This document shows, piece after piece, positions 8,555 through 15,874 of a DNA stretch of 31,416 nt; within the stretch, counting starts at the first letter, position 1, and each line of letters opens with the position of its first letter. The stretch covers positions 1 to 31,416 of the forward strand of contig DAHWOV010000069.1 in NCBI GenBank assembly GCA_027339205.1, read 5' to 3'. The stretch comes from JAJYVT01 sp027339205 (GTDB taxonomy: Bacteria > Actinomycetota > Acidimicrobiia > Acidimicrobiales > RAAP-2). Made by a program: the position numbers and the translations under genes. The notes beneath the pieces are model-generated. The model ran no database searches. It saw only the letters and a program-made list of their open reading frames with translations, and was not told where the DNA came from.

Positions 8555-10147
8555 TCAGGTCGTCGGCCGGACGTCGGTGCTGGTGACGTCGGACGTAGCG
8601 AGCGGGGTGGAGAGACCGGGCGCCCCCTGGGCCCCCGCGGTGCCACCGGTGCCGGCCTGCCCGCGCCCGGCATCCGGGAGCGGGTTGTCGACCGGGCTCG
8701 CCGCCTCGCCCAGGCGTTCACGACGGGCGTTCAAGAGCGCGTAGAGGATCAAGCCGGCCATGAGGACCACCAGGGCCTGGTACACGGTCTGGTAGCCCGA
8801 GGCGAACGTCACCCACATCGAGAAGAGGACGGAGATGGTCGCCACCAAGAGGTCACGGGCGAGCAGCCAGCCCTGGACGCGACGCCGCTTGGAGACGAGG
8901 AACGTGAGCTGGGCGATGGCCGACATGAAGTACGGGATGGCGACCGTCACCACGGTGAGGTCCACCAGGTAGGTGAAGACCGTGAGACCGGTCTTGGTCT
9001 CGTAGGCCCACAGCATGAGGAGCGAGGGCAGGATGGTGCCGACCACGATCCCGAACCACGCCGTGTGCTTGCGGTCCTCCCAGGCGAACGGGCGCGGGAA
9101 GAGGTCGTCCTGGGCAATGGCCCTCGAGGTCTCGGTCACGAGCAGCGTCCAGCCGTTGAGGGCGCCGATGCCCGAGGCGACCGCCACCGCGGCGATGAAC
9201 GTGCCGGCCCACGGCGTCCCCGGGAACATCGAGTCGAACGCGTTCACGAAGGGGGATCCGGTGCCGACGAGGGTGTGGTGGGCGACCAGCCCCATGACGA
9301 CCGCCGCGGTCAGGAGGTAGAGGATGGCGCTCAGGCCCGTGCCGAGGAGCGAGGCTCGCCCGACGTTGCGCTCGGGGTCCTTCACCCGCTTGGCGGTGAT
9401 CGCCGCGGCCTCCACCCCGATGAAGGAGAAGAGCGCCACGCCCGCTGCGATCCCGATGCCCGAGTAGAGGCTGCCGCCCGACATGTTGAAGTTGCCGAAG
9501 TTGCCTGCTCGGACGAACGCCCAGCCGACGATGCCGATGAAGAGGAGGGGCAGGAACTTCAAGACGACGGTCACGTTCTGGAACCAGGCCATCTGGCGCA
9601 CCCCGGCGAGATTGATCGCAGCTGGCACCCACAGCCCGACGAGGGCGATCAGCCACTCCTCGGTGCCGTTGGCCTTCCAGCCGAAAAGCGCAGTCACGTA
9701 GAACACCCAGGACGAGACGATCGCTGCGTTGCCCGCCCAGGACTGGATCCAGTAGCACCAGCCGGTGAGATAGCCCGCGAAGTCGCCGAACTCGTGCCGG
9801 GCGTAGGCGTACATGCCGCCGTCGGAGTTCGGGACCCGTCTGGTCAGCTGCCCGAAGAGCATGGCCAGCACCATGGCGCCGATGGCGATGACCCCGAGCA
9901 CGACGAGTGACATGGTGCCCGCGCCTGCCAGGACCGCGGGCATCGTGAAGACGCCGGTGCCGACGATCGAGCCGATCACGAGGCCCGTCGCGGACGGGAC
10001 GCCCAGGGCGCGCGCCTTCGCCTCGTTGCGCGCGGAGAGCGGCACGATCGGGGCGTGACCGGGTTCGCTGCCTCCGGCGCCGCCGGCAGGCGCACCCGGC
10101 CGCAGCCGGCGTGCTGGGGGAACCGACGTGGGGTCACCGGTCGACAT
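8555..10147 (-). CDS. arcD: APC-family amino acid transporter, probable arginine/ornithine antiporter
   Basis: Membrane protein of 530 residues with about 12 hydrophobic segments. The APC signature is in the first helix (VIGSIVGTGVFTMP), followed by GGMYAYARHEFG and the GVEAAAITAKRVKDPERN loop typical of basic-amino-acid antiporters. Exchange of extracellular arginine for ornithine is inferred from its position as the first gene of the arcDABC set; other APC substrates remain possible. The ATG is preceded by GAGGAG. The 5' leader is unusual: a box at 10266-10280 and a strong hairpin from a tandem repeat (10194-10227) precede the gene. The N- and C-terminal tails (about 40 residues each) are Pro/Gly/Ala-rich and probably disordered. 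Confidence 0.88.
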   Translation of the reverse strand: MSTGDPTSVPPARRLRPGAPAGGAGGSEPGHAPIVPLSARNEAKARALGVPSATGLVIGSIVGTGVFTMPAVLAGAGTMSLVVLGVIAIGAMVLAMLFGQLTRRVPNSDGGMYAYARHEFGDFAGYLTGWCYWIQSWAGNAAIVSSWVFYVTALFGWKANGTEEWLIALVGLWVPAAINLAGVRQMAWFQNVTVVLKFLPLLFIGIVGWAFVRAGNFGNFNMSGGSLYSGIGIAAGVALFSFIGVEAAAITAKRVKDPERNVGRASLLGTGLSAILYLLTAAVVMGLVAHHTLVGTGSPFVNAFDSMFPGTPWAGTFIAAVAVASGIGALNGWTLLVTETSRAIAQDDLFPRPFAWEDRKHTAWFGIVVGTILPSLLMLWAYETKTGLTVFTYLVDLTVVTVAIPYFMSAIAQLTFLVSKRRRVQGWLLARDLLVATISVLFSMWVTFASGYQTVYQALVVLMAGLILYALLNARRERLGEAASPVDNPLPDAGRGQAGTGGTAGAQGAPGLSTPLATSDVTSTDVRPTT

Positions 10148-10193
10148 GACGAGCTCCTCTCTTCGACCGAGGGCGGCGATCGCACTTCGGTCT

Positions 10194-10227
10194 CTCCTGC
10201 TCGGAGCACTCTCCTGCTCCGAGCACT
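10194..10227 (-). repeat. 17-bp tandem repeat forming an 11-bp hairpin in the arcD leader
   Basis: CTCCTGCTCGGAGCACT (10194-10210) is followed at once by CTCCTGCTCCGAGCACT (10211-10227), differing at one base. Because of that difference, TGCTCGGAGCA (10198-10208) and TGCTCCGAGCA (10215-10225) are exact reverse complements with a 6-nt loop. It lies between box D and the arcD start codon. It could be a leader RNA hairpin or a dimeric operator; there is no T-run. Confidence 0.7.
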
Positions 10228-10265
10228 TTCAGAGGTCATGCTGGTCGCAGGCTGCCGGTCGGGAC

Positions 10266-10280
10266 AGGGGCCTAGGTCCC
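10266..10280 (-). promoter_or_regulatory. DosR-like box D, upstream of arcD
   Basis: The minus strand reads GGGACCTAGGCCCCT, 11 of 12 core positions matching GGGACC-N3-GGCCCT. It lies 118 nt before the arcD ATG and overlaps the stop codon of the zinc-ribbon gene, so it would serve arcDABC. Confidence 0.6.
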
Positions 10281-10613
10281 GAGCGTGGGGCCGACGTGCC
10301 CCGACGACTGAGGGTCGCGGCCCAAAGGCCCGCCGCGTCCGAGCCGGTGGAGCAGCGCGCGGTCCTCTTCTCCTGGGTCGGTGAGGATCCACACGCCCTT
10401 CGCCCCGCAATCGGTGCACCGCAGTGCGTACAGCGTCGCCCGCGTGCGGGTGCCCTCGCCCGCGACCTCGACGACGTGGTCGACGAGGAGCTCTTCTGGA
10501 GGGAAGCTCTCCTCGCACGACTTGCACACCAGGACGTCGCCGGACCGCTCGAACGTCCGGGCGAACCCCTCCCGGCCGAGACGGTGCAGCGCCTCCGTCA
10601 GCGCCTCGGTCAC
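10272..10613 (-). CDS. Small zinc-ribbon-like protein, function unknown
   Basis: A 113-residue reading frame directly after the universal stress protein gene. It contains two CxxC pairs, VCKSCEESF and RCTDCGAKGVW, separated by about 35 residues that include VDHVVEVAGEGTRTRATLYAL, the layout of a small zinc-ribbon fold. An N-terminal helix (ALTEALHRLGREGFARTFE) precedes it. I chose GTG at 10613, 14 nt after the USP stop; a GTG at 10664 would overlap the USP gene by about 37 nt. No strong ribosome binding site is visible. I do not recognise a specific family. Its tight spacing suggests co-transcription with the USP gene. Confidence 0.65.
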   Translation of the reverse strand: MTEALTEALHRLGREGFARTFERSGDVLVCKSCEESFPPEELLVDHVVEVAGEGTRTRATLYALRCTDCGAKGVWILTDPGEEDRALLHRLGRGGPLGRDPQSSGHVGPTLGT

Positions 10614-10627
10614 GTCGCCCGCGCCCT

Positions 10628-11638
10628 CTACGTGGCCCTGGCCCGGACGACGGCGACCGGGCACGGCGCGTGGCGGGAGACCGCCTCGCTGACCGAGCCG
10701 AGCAGGAGGCCCGAGAAGCCGCCGAGCCCCCGGGATCCCACCACGAGGAGCTCGGCGCCGAGCCGGCGTGCCGTGTCGAGCAGCACGGTTGCTGCTCTCC
10801 CCGGTTCGAGCGTCACCGTGGCGTCGACGGAAGCCGCCTCCGGCTCCTCGGCGACCATTCGCTCGATGCCGTTCCTCGTGGGCGTCGGCTGCGACGCCTG
10901 GTCCGGTGGCTCGTGGGACGCCGGCGTCGGCTGCGTCTCGACCGCGGGATGGTCGCTCGGGTGGCCGGCACTCACGACGACGAGCTTCGCGGCGCGCAGG
11001 CGTGCCTCGTGCGCCGCGAAGCGCAACGCGAAGCGAGCGCCTGCTGATCCGTCGACGCCGACGACGACCGAGCGGGCCGAGGTCCCCGGGGGCTCCGAGG
11101 CGGCGGCGGGCAGCGTGCGTGGCACCACGACCACCGTGCAGGTCGCGTGCCGCCTCACCTGATCGGCGACCGATCCGAAGCCGAGCCCCGCCTCGCCCGC
11201 CGCGCCGACGACGAGCAGATCGGCCGAGGCCGACCGCTCGACCAGGGCCTCGGCCGGCCGGCCCTCGTAGGGCTCGATCCGCACGGTGACCTCGGCAGCT
11301 CCGAGCTCGTCCTGCACGGCCTTGCGGGCGAGCTCACGCGCGAGCTCGACGGGGGCGGGGAAGTGGCGGAGCGTCGCGTGCACCACCGGCGCCATCAGGC
11401 CTGTCATGAGCGACGACATCCCTTCGGCGGGCGCAGTCGCGCCGGCACTGACCGCGCCGGCGAGCGCGGCCCCGACGGTCGCCGTGAGGACCACCAGGGC
11501 GTCGCCGCGCATGCGCGCCTCACTTGCGGCGAAGCGCAGCGCGGCTCGTGAGGCGTGCGAGCCGTCGACGCCGACCACCACCTCGGATCCTCGCCCCGGC
11601 GACTCGGTGCTCTCGGGCTCGGTGCTCTCGGTGTCCAT
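10628..11638 (-). CDS. Universal stress protein with two UspA domains
   Basis: A 336-residue cytoplasmic protein with tandem USP domains. Domain 1 begins EVVVGVDGSHASRAALRFAA and ends LLVVGAAGEAGLGFGSVADQV; domain 2 begins SVVVGVDGSAGARFALRFAA and ends VVGSRGLGGFSGLLLGS. Domain 2 has the full ATP-binding pattern G-x2-G-x9-G-S, and domain 1 a less perfect version. Tandem USPs of this kind are prominent members of the mycobacterial dormancy regulon. The ATG at 11638 is preceded by GGAGG; the frame stays open upstream but lacks USP-like sequence. A 15-bp tandem duplication (11603-11632) encodes the repeated STESTE-like tail at the N-terminus. No convincing box lies in the 101-nt gap upstream. 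Confidence 0.93.
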   Translation of the reverse strand: MDTESTEPESTESPGRGSEVVVGVDGSHASRAALRFAASEARMRGDALVVLTATVGAALAGAVSAGATAPAEGMSSLMTGLMAPVVHATLRHFPAPVELARELARKAVQDELGAAEVTVRIEPYEGRPAEALVERSASADLLVVGAAGEAGLGFGSVADQVRRHATCTVVVVPRTLPAAASEPPGTSARSVVVGVDGSAGARFALRFAAHEARLRAAKLVVVSAGHPSDHPAVETQPTPASHEPPDQASQPTPTRNGIERMVAEEPEAASVDATVTLEPGRAATVLLDTARRLGAELLVVGSRGLGGFSGLLLGSVSEAVSRHAPCPVAVVRARAT

Positions 11639-11739
11639 CAGATCCTCCAAGTAGGTCGTGCAGGTGGGTCGCGGCGCGACGTCCTGATCAGTGTCGCGCC
11701 CATTGCGTGCCGATCGCGCCGGCGGAGCTCCTCGGCCTC

Positions 11740-13053
11740 TCAGCCGAAGAGGGCCGTGCGCACGCGACGCGGCGTCCTTGCGAGGAGCGGCGTGCCGAGC
11801 ACCGTCGCCGCGGCCAATCCGCCAAGGACCCCGAATGCGAGCCCGAGGTGGGTGTACGACCCGAGCATGAGCACGCTGGCAGTGAGGGGACCCAACGCCT
11901 GGCCGCCCGTCGATCCCAGCCCCCACACGAGCGCATTGCCGGTCGTCGAGCGCTCCTTGGGCACGTAGTCGGCCACGAGCGAGAGCAGCAGCGGGAAGCT
12001 GGCGAAGGTGAAGAACCCGAAGAGCGCCAGCGACAGCAGCGCCCCGGCGCCGTGCCCCGAGGTCCCGAGGAAGACGAAGATGCCCCCGGCCGAGCCGAGG
12101 CTGTCCACGCCCAGGACCAGGCGCTTGTCGAAACGGTCGGCGAGCATCCCGAAGACCGGCTGGCCGACGATGCCCCCGGCGTACATGACGGTCACCGCGA
12201 CGCCCAGGGTGCCCGACACCCCGGCGTGGCGCTGGGTGGTGAGGTAGATGGGCACCCACGACACGATCCCGATGAACGCGAGCGAGCGCAAGAACGCGAT
12301 CAGCATCAGGGTGACCACGTTGCGGCTCAAGAGGCTGCGGAGGGTCGGGCGCTCGGGAGGCGCCGGCGTGCCGGCATCCGCGCCGGTCGCGCTCGTGCCG
12401 GTCGCGCTCGCGCGGGTCGCGCTCGTGCGGAGGCCGTACGCGATCCCTGCGGCCGCGAGCAGACTGAGCGCGGCGAAGACGGCGGTCGTGTCGACCTTCG
12501 TCAGGCCGAGCGCGGCGACGACGAAGAACAGCGCCGGGTACACCGTCCGCCCGAGGCTGCCGAACGCGCCGTTGACGCCGAGCGCCCTGCCCCGAGACGC
12601 GTCTGCGAAGTTGAGTTGCAGCACCGAGGCCCCGATCGGGTGGTAGAAGGCGCTCCCGAACCCCACCACGACGGCTGCGGCGATCACGAACGCGTCGCTG
12701 CCGGCACCGTGGAGCGACAGGGCGAGGTAGAAGGCGAAGAGCCCGACCGAAAGGCTTGCGATGCCGAGCGCGATCATCGCGCCTCGCCGCCCGAGGGCGT
12801 CCGAAGCCAGGCCGACTCCGAGCCCGAAGCCCGCCGAGACCACGTAGAAGACGGTCAGCATCGCCGTGACCACGGCTGGCGAGGTGTGATCGTGCTGCGC
12901 CAGGAGGTCGCCGATCACCGGCACGAAGAAGACGACGCCGTCATTGACGAAGTGCGCGAGGGAGGTGACGGCGATCAGGCGCACGGCGTGCGCGGGTGCA
13001 GTGCGGCCGACGGCCCCGACCTCGGTGACCTCGCCTCTGCTGCTGGGCTCCAT
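11740..13053 (-). CDS. MFS transporter, fosmidomycin-resistance (Fsr)-like
   Basis: A 437-residue major facilitator with about 12 membrane segments. The opening SLAHFVNDGVVFFVPVIGDLLA and the GFGSAFYHPIGASVLQ segment resemble fosmidomycin-resistance-type MFS exporters, and GLASDALGRRGAMIALGI is an MFS motif A between helices 2 and 3. The substrate is unknown. Two ATGs lie at 13059 and 13053; the second is chosen because GAGAGG then has usable spacing. The central loop carries three imperfect 15-bp repeats (12384-12428) encoding an Ala/Ser/Thr-rich linker. It is divergent from cydA across a 226-nt gap and co-oriented with the USP gene 101 nt downstream. Confidence 0.88.
   Translation of the reverse strand: MEPSSRGEVTEVGAVGRTAPAHAVRLIAVTSLAHFVNDGVVFFVPVIGDLLAQHDHTSPAVVTAMLTVFYVVSAGFGLGVGLASDALGRRGAMIALGIASLSVGLFAFYLALSLHGAGSDAFVIAAAVVVGFGSAFYHPIGASVLQLNFADASRGRALGVNGAFGSLGRTVYPALFFVVAALGLTKVDTTAVFAALSLLAAAGIAYGLRTSATRASATGTSATGADAGTPAPPERPTLRSLLSRNVVTLMLIAFLRSLAFIGIVSWVPIYLTTQRHAGVSGTLGVAVTVMYAGGIVGQPVFGMLADRFDKRLVLGVDSLGSAGGIFVFLGTSGHGAGALLSLALFGFFTFASFPLLLSLVADYVPKERSTTGNALVWGLGSTGGQALGPLTASVLMLGSYTHLGLAFGVLGGLAAATVLGTPLLARTPRRVRTALFG
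12384..12428. repeat. Three imperfect 15-bp tandem repeats within the MFS gene
   Basis: Units are CGGTCGCGCTCGTGC, CGGTCGCGCTCGCGC and GGGTCGCGCTCGTGC. Because 15 is a multiple of three, the frame is kept; they encode the loop between the two six-helix halves. Confidence 0.75.
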
Positions 13054-13279
13054 CGCCATCCTCTCGGCTCGCTCTCGTCGCCTCGGCCGCACGTCGGCGC
13101 GACGAGGGGCGTTGGACTGGCATGCATCATCCCAGCCGCTGCCCGCCACGGCCACGCCGCTCCGTTGCAGCGCAGCCACCCCGGCCGTATCGTCGGGCCG
13201 GCGCCCGCGAGTTGAGCCGTCGACCCGGCGCTGGACTGGTAGGGGGGCCGAACGGCCGTGCCCGAGGAGGTGGCGAGGC
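13054..13279. promoter_or_regulatory. Divergent promoter region between the MFS gene and cydA
   Basis: A 226-nt gene-free gap serving the MFS gene on the minus strand and cydABDC on the plus strand. It holds a GGCCG-AA-CGGCC inverted repeat (13246-13257), 22 nt before the cydA start, and a weak 11-of-15 match to the window box (13105-13119, minus orientation). No Rex-type TTGTGA...TCACAA site is visible. Promoter elements could not be assigned with confidence. Confidence 0.45.
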
Positions 13280-14680
13280 GTGACCGAGCTGTTGGACCGC
13301 TGGCAGTTCGGGGTGACGATCGTCTACCACTTCCTGTTCGTGCCCCTCACGATCGGCCTCGGGGTGCTGGTGGCGTGGATGCAGACCCTCGCGTACCGCC
13401 GAAAGGATCCTGACTGGGACCGTCTCGCCCGTTTCTTCGGCCGGCTGTTCCTGATCAACTTCGCGATGGGGGTCGTGACCGGGATCGTCCAGGAGTTCCA
13501 GTTCGGGATGAACTGGTCGAACTACTCGATCTTCGTCGGCAACATCTTCGGCGCACCCCTCGCGATGGAGGGACTGCTCGCGTTCTTCTTGGAGTCGACG
13601 TTCCTCGGGCTGTGGATCTTCGGGCGCGGACGACTGTCCGAGCGGGTGCACCTGGCGTCCATATGGCTGGTCGCCTTCGGGAGCACCGTCTCTGCGCTCT
13701 TCATCCTGGCGGCGAACGCCTGGATGCAGCATCCGGTCGGCTACAAGATCGTGCACCACAAGGCGCTGCTCACCGACATCTGGGCGGTCTTCGCCAACTC
13801 GACGCTGTGGGAGGAGTTCGCCCATACGGTGCTCGCCGCGTTCGTCACGGCAGCGATGGTGGTGGTGGGCGTCTCTGCCTGGCAGATGCTGAAGCGCAGG
13901 GACGTGAGGATCTTCGCCCGCGCGGCGTCGCTGGCGTCGGGCTTCGCCGCGGTCTGCCTCGTCGCCACCATCACCACGGGCGACATGCAGGCCCGGCTGA
14001 TGGACGAGCAGCAGCCGATGAAGATGGCCGCTGCCGAGGCGCTGTACAACACCGCGTCGGGGGCAAGCTTCTCGCTGCTCACCATCGGGAACCTCTCGGG
14101 CCAGCCGATCTTCCAGATCCGGGTCCCCCACCTGCTCAGCCTGATCGCCGACCTGTCCTATGACGGGAAAGTCGAGGGGATCAACCAGCTGCAGAAGGCC
14201 GAGGCGAAGAAGTACGGCCCCGGGAGCTACGTGCCGGTGATCTGGCTGACCTACTGGAGCTTCCGGCTGATGGTGGGGCTGGGCATCTTGATGCTCGTCG
14301 TGGCGGCGTGGACCTGGTGGCTCTCGCGCAAGCGCTCCCGATGGCGCCTCGAGGACTGCCGGCGGACGCTGTGGGTGCTGGTGGCCTGCATCGTTGCGCC
14401 GTTCGCGGCGAACACGTTCGGGTGGCTGTTCACCGAGATGGGCCGCCAGCCGTGGATCGTCTACGGGCTGATGAAGACCTCGCAGGCCTTCTCGCCGACG
14501 GTCGGCACCGGCTCGGTCATCGGCACCTTCGCCGGCTTCACCGTGCTCTACAGCGTGCTCGGCGCCGTGGACGTGGCGCTCATGCGCCGGGCGGCCCGCC
14601 AGTCGCTCGATCCTCCGGCGGGCGAAGAGGGAGCGGCCGGTGGCGCGAAGGGAGAGGAGGTGGCCGGCCTTGTCTACTGA
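13280..14680 (+). CDS. cydA: Cytochrome bd-type quinol oxidase subunit I
   Basis: Oxidises quinol and reduces O2 to water in the cytoplasmic membrane with high oxygen affinity. The 466-residue protein has His17 in the first helix (IVYHFLF, matching E. coli His19), Glu97 and Glu105 in AMEGLLAFFLEST (the conserved Glu99/Glu107 pair), the EEFAHTVLAAFVTA helix with the second haem His, LMVGLGILMLV with a candidate axial Met, and the TEMGRQPW block near residue 390. At 466 residues it is of the short-Q-loop type common in actinobacteria, not the longer E. coli type. The GTG at 13280 follows GAGGAGG at slightly long spacing. It leads cydABDC. Confidence 0.96.
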   Translation: MTELLDRWQFGVTIVYHFLFVPLTIGLGVLVAWMQTLAYRRKDPDWDRLARFFGRLFLINFAMGVVTGIVQEFQFGMNWSNYSIFVGNIFGAPLAMEGLLAFFLESTFLGLWIFGRGRLSERVHLASIWLVAFGSTVSALFILAANAWMQHPVGYKIVHHKALLTDIWAVFANSTLWEEFAHTVLAAFVTAAMVVVGVSAWQMLKRRDVRIFARAASLASGFAAVCLVATITTGDMQARLMDEQQPMKMAAAEALYNTASGASFSLLTIGNLSGQPIFQIRVPHLLSLIADLSYDGKVEGINQLQKAEAKKYGPGSYVPVIWLTYWSFRLMVGLGILMLVVAAWTWWLSRKRSRWRLEDCRRTLWVLVACIVAPFAANTFGWLFTEMGRQPWIVYGLMKTSQAFSPTVGTGSVIGTFAGFTVLYSVLGAVDVALMRRAARQSLDPPAGEEGAAGGAKGEEVAGLVY

Positions 14681-14746
14681 GCCTGCCGCTCCGTTGCGTG
14701 AGCCTGTTGCCCATGAGCCTGCCGGGCCTGCCGGTCGGAGGCCGTC

Positions 14747-15874
14747 GTGACGGGGCCAGTCGCGAGCTTGAACACCGCGTGGTTCGCCCTCATCGGGGTG
14801 CTGTGGACCGGCTACTTCGTGCTGGAGGGGTTCGACTTCGGGGTGGGGATCCTCTCGCCGCTGCTCGCCGCCGACGACGTCGACCGGAGGATCACGCTCA
14901 ATGCGATCGGGCCGTTCTGGGACGGCAACGAGGTGTGGCTGATCGTCGCCGGGGGCGCGACCTTCGCCGCCTTCCCCACCTGGTACGCCACGATGTTCAG
15001 CGGGTTCTACCTGGCGTTGTTCCTGATCCTCGTCGCGCTCATCTTGCGGGGTGCCGCGTTCGAGTACCGGGCCAGGCGCGAGGCGCTCTCCTGGCGGCGC
15101 ACCTGGGGCGCGGCGCACGCCGTCGGCAGCCTGGTGCCGGCGCTGCTCTGGGGTGTGGCGTTCACCGACCTGGTCCGGGGCCTCGACATCACCAGAGGCC
15201 CGCACTACCTCGGGGGCTTCGCGGGCCTCATCCATCCGATCGCGCTGGTGGGTGGGGTGGCCAGCCTCCTCGTGTTCAGCCTGCACGGCGCCGTGTTCCT
15301 GTCGCTCAAGACGACCGGTGAGCTGCGCCGCAGGGCTCGTCGGGCCGCAGCCCTCCTGGCGGTGCCCGCGCTCGTGGTGGTGGCGGGCCTGGGCGCGTGG
15401 GTCGGGGTGGCGATCGCCGGATCTCCCCGGCCCGGGACGCTCCCAGGGGCGGTGCCCGCGGCGCTGGTCGTCGTGGCGCTGCTCGCACTCGGCGGCGGCG
15501 GGCTGTTGATCGCGCGGGGGCGAGAGGGTCTCGCGTTCGGGACCACCGCAGGCGCCATCGTGGCGCTCAGCGCGGCGGCGTTCGCCGCCCTGTTCCCGCG
15601 GGTCATGGTCTCCTCCGTCACGGCCCGAGACAGCCTCACGGTGTGGAACGCCGCCTCCGCACACGAGACGCTCCTCGTGATGACCGTGGTGGCGGCCATC
15701 TTCACGCCCTTCGTGCTGGCCTATCAGGCCTGGACCTACTGGGTGTTCCGCCAACGTCTCACCCGTCCGCCCGCGACGCGGGGCGCGACGGCTGGACCGG
15801 CCGGGCCCGGGGGGTCGCCGGTCGCCGCGTCGGGGGATGCGGCACCGACGGTCCTGGGCCCCACGCAGCCGTGA
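14747..15874 (+). CDS. cydB: Cytochrome bd-type quinol oxidase subunit II
   Basis: Partner of CydA; an eight-to-nine-helix membrane protein of 375 residues. The opening ALIGVLWTGYFVLEGFDFGVGIL is the CydB signature, followed by IGPFWDGNEVWLIVAGGATFAAFPTWYA and RGAAFEYR. It starts with GTG at 14747 behind CGGAGG. The 66-nt gap after cydA contains three TGAGCCTG copies. The stop overlaps the cydD start (GTGA), implying translational coupling. The last 35 residues are Gly/Pro/Ala-rich and probably disordered. Confidence 0.96.
   Translation: MTGPVASLNTAWFALIGVLWTGYFVLEGFDFGVGILSPLLAADDVDRRITLNAIGPFWDGNEVWLIVAGGATFAAFPTWYATMFSGFYLALFLILVALILRGAAFEYRARREALSWRRTWGAAHAVGSLVPALLWGVAFTDLVRGLDITRGPHYLGGFAGLIHPIALVGGVASLLVFSLHGAVFLSLKTTGELRRRARRAAALLAVPALVVVAGLGAWVGVAIAGSPRPGTLPGAVPAALVVVALLALGGGGLLIARGREGLAFGTTAGAIVALSAAAFAALFPRVMVSSVTARDSLTVWNAASAHETLLVMTVVAAIFTPFVLAYQAWTYWVFRQRLTRPPATRGATAGPAGPGGSPVAASGDAAPTVLGPTQP

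Noticed and set aside
6025..8586. Long plus-strand open frame opposite the arc genes
   Set aside because: Antisense shadow of arcC, arcB and arcA, which have clear family motifs.
13244..13258. Possible box next to the cydA start (11 of 15 in minus orientation)
   Set aside because: Wrong orientation for cydA, far from the MFS start, and explained as a GC-rich GGCCG/CGGCC inverted repeat.
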